From positions 1-20,482 of the forward strand of contig JAEWIX010000091.1 in the NCBI GenBank assembly GCA_023386885.1: a stretch of DNA of 20,482 nt. The letters run 5' to 3'. Source of the stretch: Pseudomonadota bacterium. GTDB lineage: Bacteria; Pseudomonadota; Alphaproteobacteria; Rhizobiales; Xanthobacteraceae. The first letter of the stretch is position 1. Each line of letters starts with the position of its first letter. This document shows positions 15,938 to 20,482 of the stretch, one piece after another. The notes under the pieces were generated by a model. The model searched no databases and had not been told where the DNA came from. It saw nothing but the letters and a program-made list of their open reading frames with translations. The translations under genes were made by a program, and so were the position numbers.

Positions 15938-16837
15938 ATGACGACAAAGCTCGATCTCAACGCCCTCGTACTATTCTACGAGGTAGTCAATGCACAAAGC
16001 CTGACGCGGGCCGCGGAAAGGTTACGCGTGCCGAAATCGACGATTAGTCGCAAACTGTCGATCCTCGAGCACCAGCTCGGATCACAACTCCTCAAGCGGG
16101 GCCGCAAGGTCGCGGCGCTGACCGATATCGGTCGGGTCGTCTACGATCACACTCAGCGAATCATTTCCGAAATCGAGGACGCCGGCTTCGAAGCCTCCAA
16201 ACTGCAAACCGAGTTGAGCGGCGTGCTGCGCGCCAGCCTGCCGATCGATTTCGGCGTATCATGGCTCGGACGACTAGTCGCCGAATTCGGCATTATCCAT
16301 CCGCATATTCAATTGATCATCGAAATCAACAACCGTTGGGTGGATCTCTCGCAGGAGCCATACGACGTCGCGATCCATCTCGGTCCGCCTCGTAATTCGC
16401 ATCTGCCGGTGAAAGTTTTCACCTCGTTGTCGCGGGGCATTTACGCCAGCCCCGAGTATCTCAAGCGCAAAGGCAGCATCACCAAAATTGAAGACGTCCA
16501 GAACCATGATTGCATCGTCACCGACCATCAGCGCGACGAAGGCGTGTGGAATTTTTTGTCCAGTACCGCGGAGAAGGTGATCGATATCGATGCCAGAGTC
16601 GTGGTGAACAACATCGGAATGGCGCGCGAGATCACTATCGGCGGTCTGGGGCTGGGCATTCTGCCCAACGTGATGTGCAAAAACGACGTCGCCGCCAAAC
16701 GCCTGGTACGGCTGTTACCAACCTGGCGCAGCCCGCCGTTGCAGGCATCGGCCTTCTATTCAGGCCGCCGCCGGATGCCACGCAAGACCCGCGCCTTTAT
16801 CGACTTCCTGTCGGAGCGGCTGCTCACCGACGAATGA
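15938..16837 (+). CDS. LysR-family transcriptional regulator (CrgA/DmlR-like branch)
   Basis: This is a second LysR-type regulator of 299 residues, different in sequence from the one at 12780-13682. Residues 5-60 form the HTH (LTRAAERLRVPKSTISRKLSILE core), with the VPKSTISRKL helix typical of the CrgA/TtuA-like branch. The effector domain starts near 90. It follows hmfG on the same strand after a 92-bp gap with no clear terminator, so it may be read through from hmfF-hmfG or have its own promoter. It converges on the aldehyde dehydrogenase gene, ending 33 bp from that stop. It may control the aldehyde dehydrogenase/ligase pair or tune hmfFG; target and inducer are unknown. Confidence 0.9.
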   Translation: MTTKLDLNALVLFYEVVNAQSLTRAAERLRVPKSTISRKLSILEHQLGSQLLKRGRKVAALTDIGRVVYDHTQRIISEIEDAGFEASKLQTELSGVLRASLPIDFGVSWLGRLVAEFGIIHPHIQLIIEINNRWVDLSQEPYDVAIHLGPPRNSHLPVKVFTSLSRGIYASPEYLKRKGSITKIEDVQNHDCIVTDHQRDEGVWNFLSSTAEKVIDIDARVVVNNIGMAREITIGGLGLGILPNVMCKNDVAAKRLVRLLPTWRSPPLQASAFYSGRRRMPRKTRAFIDFLSERLLTDE

Positions 16838-16870
16838 CGCGCGCCTGCATCAGCCATTAGCCGCTGTGGC

Positions 16871-18331
16871 TCATGCGAACTCCCGAACGCGCCCGAAGCG
16901 ATGATAGATATGCTTCGTCGAGAGGAATTCATCGAGGCCATCCATGCCGTGCAACCGGCCGAAACCGCTGTCGCGGTGACCACCGGTTTCTGCTTCCGGG
17001 AACAGCTTGTTGTGATCGTTGAGCCAGACCGTGCCGCTGCGCAGCGAGCGACTGACGCGATAGGCCCGATCGAGGTCATGGGTCCATACGCTAGCCGCGA
17101 GGCCGTAACGCGTGGCATTGGCCTTGGCGACGGCTTCAGCCTCGGTGGTAAACCGCTCGATGTTGAGTACCGGGCCGAAGATCTCTTCTTGCACGATCGG
17201 CGATCCCATATCGTCGACCGCCAACAAACTTGGACTGAGATACGCGCCGCCTGATGGCAATCCCTTCGGCACCCCCCCTTTGAGCAGCGCCCTGTCCGCA
17301 TGGGCTTCGACCAGACGCTGCACACGCTCGCGCGAGCGAATGTCGATCAACGGACCGATTTCGCTGCGCTCATCGTCACCACGCCCGACCCGCATCGCCG
17401 CCAGCGCCGCACCGAGTGCTTTCGCCAGCGCATCGTAGCGGCTCTCATGCACCAGCACGCGGCTCAATGCCGTGCATTGCTGGCCGGAAAGAACGAGGCC
17501 CGCGGCCGCGAGTTGCGGCGCGATGGTGCCCACATCCCAATCCTCGAACACGATCGCTGGAGCCTTGCCGCCAAGCTCAAGATTGAGCCGCTTGAGCGTG
17601 CCCGACGCCGCCGCCATGATCCTTCGCCCGATCGCAGCCGAACCGGTGAAACTCAACACATCGACGTCCGGCGATTCGACCAGAAGCTCACCACCGGCAC
17701 TTCCAGCTTCGCAAAAACTGTTGAGCACACCTGCCGGCAGCGCGGGCACATCAGCCAGACAGCGCAGAAAGGCGGTGTGGAACAGGCTTGATTGCGGCGC
17801 AGGCTTCATCACAACGGTACAACCGGCCGCCAGCGCCGGACCCAGCGAACGCACCAGCAGAATGGCCGGCGCATTCCATGGCGTGATGATGGCTGCGACG
17901 CCCGCCGGCTCGCGCACCAGATGCGAATAAACGCCGGGCTCGATTTCGAACACGCGGCCGGCAACGGCACGCGCCAGCCCCGCATAATAACGCAACTCCG
18001 AAGCAGCCGCCGCAATCTCCATACGAGCGACACGGATCAGCTTGCCGGTCTCGATCGACAGCAGCCGACTCAAGTCATCGCTGCGCGCTTCGACGCTCGC
18101 GGCTTGCGCCAGCAGCACCTCGGCGCGCAGGCGCGGCGACGACGCCCATTGCGACTGGAAGAATGTGCGGCGCGCCGCAGCAATCGCGGCTTCCGCCGCC
18201 GCCTGACCGCCTTCCGGCACGCTCCCGATCACCGCACCGTCAACCGGGCTAACGGCTTGAAATTTCGTCGCCCCCGCGCTTGGGATCCACTCACCGTCGA
18301 TCCAATGCGCACCCACAACCGATATCGTCAT
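16871..18331 (-). CDS. NAD(P)+-dependent aldehyde dehydrogenase
   Basis: This ALDH-superfamily enzyme would oxidise an aldehyde to its acid. It has 486 residues from the ATG at 18331, which follows AGGGA and sits 4 bp after the stop of the upstream ligase; an open frame to 18433 lies inside that ligase and is not used. Motifs are TPWNAP (150-155), the NAD-site Lys176, FTGS (228-231), the general base Glu252 in ELGGK and the nucleophile Cys286 in GQQC. All catalytic residues are present. In a furan-acid locus, furfural to furoate or 5-formyl-2-furoate to FDCA are attractive substrates (inference). Its operon partner upstream is damaged, so its natural promoter may have been lost. Confidence 0.92.
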   Translation of the reverse strand: MTISVVGAHWIDGEWIPSAGATKFQAVSPVDGAVIGSVPEGGQAAAEAAIAAARRTFFQSQWASSPRLRAEVLLAQAASVEARSDDLSRLLSIETGKLIRVARMEIAAAASELRYYAGLARAVAGRVFEIEPGVYSHLVREPAGVAAIITPWNAPAILLVRSLGPALAAGCTVVMKPAPQSSLFHTAFLRCLADVPALPAGVLNSFCEAGSAGGELLVESPDVDVLSFTGSAAIGRRIMAAASGTLKRLNLELGGKAPAIVFEDWDVGTIAPQLAAAGLVLSGQQCTALSRVLVHESRYDALAKALGAALAAMRVGRGDDERSEIGPLIDIRSRERVQRLVEAHADRALLKGGVPKGLPSGGAYLSPSLLAVDDMGSPIVQEEIFGPVLNIERFTTEAEAVAKANATRYGLAASVWTHDLDRAYRVSRSLRSGTVWLNDHNKLFPEAETGGHRDSGFGRLHGMDGLDEFLSTKHIYHRFGRVREFA

Positions 18332-18335
18332 CGTC

Positions 18336-19784
18336 TTATCCCTGGGTGACCTTGGCCTCGGAATGGAGCGCGCGCGCCTGCTCCGCCAACTGGTGCTTGA
18401 GCACCTTGCCGACCGCGTTGCGCGGCAGCGCATCGACGAAATGCACGTGACGCGGCTTCTTGTAGCCCGCGATCGCTTCGCGACAGTGTGCGATCACCTG
18501 CCCGCCGGTCAGTGTCACGCCATTCGGGTTACGTTCGACGAACGCAACAACGGCCTCGCCGAATTCGGAATCGGGAATGCCGATGACGGCGGCATCGACC
18601 ACGCCGCCGATCTCGAGAATGGTGCGCTCAACTTCCTTGGAGTAGATATTGAAGCCGCCGCTCAAGATCATGTCCTTCTTGCGATCGACGATATAAAGAT
18701 AGCCGTCAGCATCGCGATAGCCGAGGTCTCCGGTATAGAACCAGCCATCGACGAGCGCCTTCGCGGTGTCTTCGCGGCGATTGAGATAGCCCTTCATCAC
18801 GGTGAAGGCACCGGGCTGACCGGATCGCACGATGAGTTCGCCGACCATCCCGTCCGCGACATCGATGCCATCCGGCGAGACCACGCGCACCTCAACGCCA
18901 GGTGCGGCGCGGCCGACCGACTGCGGATGCGAGAATTGCTCCTCGTGCGACAGGTTCGAGACGGCACCGGCCTCAGTCATTCCAAAGAATGACACCAGCC
19001 GCGTGTGCGGCAGCAACGCTAAAAACCGCTTCTTCAGTTCAACCGGAAACGCTTCGCCGGTCACCGCTACCAGCCGCAGTGTGCGCGCCTTATCCGGCGC
19101 CAGCTCCAGCGTCGGCAGTAACATACGGCAGATCGTCGGCACCATGCCGAACACCGTGATCGCCTCGCGCTCCATCGTGGCGACGATCTCATCGGCATCG
19201 AACCCTGGCAGGATGACGAGCGTACCGCCGAGCGTCATCGCATTCATCAGGCGGCCAAGCCCCGCGCGATGTGCCAGAGGCGACACCACCAGAAACCGGT
19301 CGACGTGGTTGATACCCCAATCCGTCCCGTTCATGAAACCGTGGTTCACCAAAATATTGGCATGCGTCAGCAGCACGCCCTTCGGGCGCCCAGTCGTTCC
19401 AGACGTATAGAGGATCATCGCAAGATCATGATCGAGCGGGATGGAGGGCAGCGCGAAACCACCATCCGTTACATCATCATAGGAGATGAAGCCGTCCTGC
19501 GGGGTACCGGTGGTGATCGCCTTCAAGCCTGGAACGTCGGCGAGGATGAAACGGACACCATCGATACTGCGATCGTCGCAGACTACGATCTTGGCGGCGC
19601 TGTCCTCGCAAAAGTATTTCAGCTCGCGAATGGTATTCCGCGTTGTCACCGGCACCACCCTGGCTCCGAGCGAGAACGCGGCATACAGCAACTCGACGAA
19701 GGGAATCCCGTTCGGCAGATACAGAACGATGGCGTCGCCCGCGCCGACGCCATGTTTCGCAAGGCCGCCGGCCAGGGAAATCCG
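18336..19784 (-). pseudogene. 5'-truncated AMP-forming acyl-CoA synthetase
   Basis: This second ANL-family ligase is clearly different from HmfD. Most of the protein is intact. Counted from the TTG at 19691, the P-loop YTSGTTGRPKG is at 95-105, FFGMTE at 235-240, YTGD at 319-322, DRKKDMILSGG at 336-346 and catalytic Lys429 in PRNAVGK. Recognisable ligase sequence continues upstream of that TTG (LAGGLAKHGVGAGD, VLYLPNG) until an in-frame TAG at 19785-19787, with no ATG or GTG available. The first few dozen residues are therefore missing and the gene has lost its start. Beyond the break, unrelated plus-strand coding sequence begins. A 451-residue product from the TTG is conceivable but would lack part of the N-terminal domain. 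It was probably cotranscribed with the aldehyde dehydrogenase 4 bp downstream. Confidence 0.7.
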
Positions 19785-20258
19785 CTACGGCTGCAACTGG
19801 AATTCCTGGAGGGCTCGGCGGGATCTCCCGGGATCGACCGCTGGCTCATCATCAGCCCCGAGATCGCTAATCCTCACGGTTCGATCACTCTGCAGGGCAC
19901 TGATCTGAACGTCGTTTATCGATCCCGAAAGGGCGGAGCCCGCTTCAACACCTACAACGACAAGCGCCACCGAGCGTTTGCGGAGCACCTGGCCGGCATC
20001 AAGGCCCTTACAGAGCCCTCTGAGACGCTCGACACGCTTATACAGCCCAAGACCGGCGTTATGCTGCTCTACCCGATCACGGAGACCAAGGGCTCGGGGT
20101 CGAGAGACGTCGTAACGGTGGGCTTCACCCTGCTCTTCCCCAAAAACAACATCCGCAACGCTGTTGGCTTCACCGTCCACGTGCCTGCAGAGCCTTACGA
20201 CGCTGTCGTGGATCTCGACGCACAAACTCCCACTCCTGAAGTTGGCGGCGCTGCTTGA
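19785..20258 (+). pseudogene. C-terminal fragment of an unrecognised protein, possibly Z1-domain (restriction/defence) type
   Basis: This plus-strand frame of about 158 codons has natural-looking protein sequence and ends at TGA 20256-20258. It begins abruptly at the ligase breakpoint with no start codon or ribosome-binding site, so only the C-terminus survives. Visible segments include WLIISPEIANPHG, FNTYNDKRHRAFAEHL and, near the end, GVMLLYPITE followed by VTVGFTLLFPKNN. The last two resemble the LLLYP ... VGFxxxFP ending I associate with Z1-domain putative endonucleases of defence loci. This is recognition from memory, not a search, and could be wrong. Its character differs from the catabolic genes, and an IS21 end lies about 65 bp downstream, so it is probably foreign DNA brought in by rearrangement. 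Confidence 0.5.
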
Positions 20259-20321
20259 GACATTGAATCTAATCTACTAACCGAAGCCCTTATGCTGGTT
20301 CCGCCCGATGTCGCCCATGAT

Positions 20322-20482
20322 TGTCATTCGGCCTGCAATATTGACCCCCTGAGCGGGGGGATCGGCGTCCAAAATTGACCCCCTACAGGTTGGCTGTTGC
20401 GCTGCCTGCTTTGTCATGAAGCAGGTGGTCGGGGATGCTGATCGTGGAGACGATTGCGCGGATACGGCGCGAACACTTCATC
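20322..20482 (+). mobile_element. Left end of an IS21-family insertion sequence (truncated by window)
   Basis: Two direct copies of ATTGACCCCCT, at 20340-20350 and 20374-20384 (34 bp apart), precede an istA-like start. Multiple subterminal repeats of this kind are the hallmark of IS21-family ends. A candidate terminal TG lies at 20322 (TGTCATTCGG), but the exact tip cannot be fixed without the other end. The first repeat is embedded in a CCCCC-TGAGC-GGGGG hairpin (20345-20359). Confidence 0.75.
20435..20482 (+). CDS. istA: IS21-family transposase IstA, N-terminal 16 codons (partial)
   Basis: The frame starting at ATG 20435 reads MLIVETIARIRREHFI and is cut by the window edge. This is the stereotyped N-terminus of IstA transposases common in rhizobial IS21-type elements (MxxVETIARIRR...). 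GGTCGGGG just upstream could serve as ribosome-binding site. In a complete element istB should follow downstream, outside this window. Confidence 0.75.
   Translation, partial: MLIVETIARIRREHFI

Noticed and set aside
19269..19784. Plus-strand extension of the fragment frame back to 19269
   Set aside because: This part is simply antisense to the ligase; natural protein sequence in that frame begins only near the breakpoint.
20259..20321. Short frame starting ATG at 20292 between the fragment and the IS end
   Set aside because: No ribosome-binding site, and it runs into the IS terminal repeats before stopping; no recognisable product.

Overview
The window looks like an accessory catabolic island of a high-GC alphaproteobacterium. 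Protein style, codon use and the IS21-type sequence at the right edge suggest a Bradyrhizobium/Rhodopseudomonas/Afipia-type organism; this placement is inference. The best reading is a furan-carboxylate (2-furoate / 2,5-furandicarboxylate, FDCA) degradation locus of the hmf type known from Cupriavidus basilensis HMF14. Here it is combined with its own ABC uptake system and extra regulators.

Region 1 (123-4791, minus strand) is a complete branched-chain-amino-acid-type (HAAT/Liv) ABC importer in the order livK-livH-livM-livG-livF: periplasmic binding protein, two permeases and two ATPases. A strong hairpin lies between livK and livH, and an 11-bp inverted repeat lies upstream of livK.

Region 2 (4934-11635, minus strand) is a tightly overlapped operon hmfA-B-C-D-E. 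It encodes a three-subunit molybdenum hydroxylase, with the large subunit fused to a CoxG/SRPBCC domain, an acyl-CoA synthetase and an enoyl-CoA-hydratase-family protein. This is the composition and order of the furoyl-CoA dehydrogenase pathway: furoate to furoyl-CoA (HmfD), then 5-hydroxyfuroyl-CoA (HmfABC), then 2-oxoglutarate (HmfE and spontaneous steps). An AraC-family regulator (11774-12616) lies directly upstream on the same strand.

Region 3 (12780-16837) holds a LysR regulator divergent from hmfF-hmfG (a UbiD-family decarboxylase and a UbiX-family prenyl-FMN synthase), followed by a second LysR regulator on the plus strand. HmfF keeps the UbiD catalytic R-E-E set. It also has His305-Arg313-Arg340, whose spacing matches exactly the furan-dicarboxylate-binding triad reported for HmfF, which is the strongest single piece of evidence for the pathway. 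It would convert FDCA to 2-furoate and feed region 2.

Region 4 (16871-19784, minus strand) has an aldehyde dehydrogenase, plausibly oxidising a furan aldehyde, and a second AMP-forming acyl-CoA ligase that has lost its 5' end and start codon. The break, near 19770-19787, joins it head-on to a plus-strand C-terminal fragment of an unrelated protein (resembling Z1-domain restriction/defence proteins, tentative). About 65 bp further on, the left end of an IS21-family element begins and runs off the window with the first 16 codons of istA. The right edge is therefore a rearrangement scar that has cut the catabolic island.

No tRNA, rRNA or CRISPR array was seen. Very long antisense reading frames over hmfA and hmfF are high-GC shadows and were left out.
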